A program made the position numbers and the translations under genes. A model generated the notes under the pieces. It was not told the origin of the DNA, did not search any database, and was given only the letters and a program-made list of their open reading frames with translations. A stretch of 5,497 nucleotides of DNA from Muribaculaceae bacterium (GTDB taxonomy: Bacteria > Bacteroidota > Bacteroidia > Bacteroidales > Muribaculaceae): the NCBI GenBank assembly GCA_024400895.1, contig JAKSMA010000165.1:1-5497 (forward strand), written 5' to 3'. Shown here piece after piece: positions 5,258 through 5,497 of this stretch. Within the stretch, counting starts at the first letter, position 1, and each line of letters opens with the position of its first letter.

Positions 5258-5497
5258 ATGAAAATGCCAACCACATCCACCACTATGATTTTAGCGTGCT
5301 CCTCGCTTGAGGAGTATGTGAATGCCGCACAATGCAAATTGGGGACCAACTACCCAACGACATGGCTCGACAAGCGACTGCATGCCGACCCGCAAAAGAT
5401 GCGCGAAGCCATTCAACACGCCCTCGATGAAATGCCCGAAGAAATCCACACCGTGCTGGTGGCGATGGGCTACTGTGGCGGCTCGTGGAAAGACATC
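5258..5497 (+). CDS. DUF1638 family protein, N-terminal part (3' partial)
   Basis: An open frame begins at ATG 5258 and runs off the window end after 80 codons. It matches the N-terminal half of DUF1638 proteins: ILACSSLEEYVNAAQ (residues 11-25), GTNYPTTWLDKRLHADP (29-45), MREAIQHALDEMPEE and VLVAMGYCGGSW (66-77). The conserved Cys14 and CGG motif could bind a metal or cofactor, but that is inference; the family has no established activity, and some members elsewhere are found near corrinoid or methyltransferase genes. There is no signal peptide, so it is cytosolic. Three in-frame ATGs (5258, 5264, 5285) are possible starts; the conserved ILACS strand begins right after the third, so 5264 or 5285 remain plausible. 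It lies 37 bp after the YkuD_2 gene on the same strand; a T8 tract at 5228-5235 in that gap may reduce read-through. Confidence 0.78.
   Translation, partial: MKMPTTSTTMILACSSLEEYVNAAQCKLGTNYPTTWLDKRLHADPQKMREAIQHALDEMPEEIHTVLVAMGYCGGSWKDI

Noticed and set aside
1..5497. tRNA, rRNA, CRISPR array or riboswitch
   Set aside because: No cloverleaf ends, rRNA-like conserved segments, regularly spaced identical repeats, or recognisable riboswitch cores were seen in the intergenic regions.

Overview
The window looks like a Bacteroidales-type chromosome, probably a gut or oral lineage such as Prevotella or Muribaculaceae. Three things point there: an exact Bacteroidetes primary-sigma promoter (TTTG, 19 bp, TACCTTTG) ahead of the porin gene, A-rich leaders without Shine-Dalgarno sequences, and a gene set of a GH43 lipoprotein, a DcaP-like porin and a YkuD_2 lipoprotein. 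The species is not identifiable from this sequence.

Layout. (1) 1-290: the 3' end of a tyrosine recombinase, cut by the window edge. Just after its catalytic tyrosine it runs in frame into the C-terminal tail of an ElaA-type GNAT acetyltransferase, so it looks like a recombination or integration junction. (2) 291-560: AT-rich intergenic DNA with a perfect 10-bp hairpin, three spaced TTTTAC repeats and a probable promoter. (3) 561-1919: a stand-alone archaeal-type P-loop ATPase with a C-terminal PD-(D/E)XK-like nuclease domain. (4) A 13-bp stem-loop between convergent genes at 1954-1986. (5) 2039-3004, minus strand: a GH43 glycoside hydrolase lipoprotein. (6) 3005-3198: a divergent promoter region. 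(7) 3199-4509 a DcaP-like outer-membrane porin, 4549-5220 a YkuD_2 (L,D-transpeptidase-like) lipoprotein, and from 5258 past the window end a DUF1638 protein. All three are on the plus strand with gaps of under 40 bp.

How the genes may work together. The porin and the YkuD_2 lipoprotein are probably co-transcribed, which suggests an envelope role. One specific, unproven possibility is covalent anchoring of the porin to peptidoglycan: the predicted mature porin could begin Ala-Glu-Glu, resembling the N-termini of beta-barrels attached to peptidoglycan by L,D-transpeptidases in other Gram-negatives. The GH43 enzyme would trim arabinose- or xylose-containing oligosaccharides in the periplasm or at the surface, and no SusC/SusD pair lies in the window. 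The ATPase-nuclease beside a recombinase scar resembles accessory cargo of unknown, possibly defensive, function.
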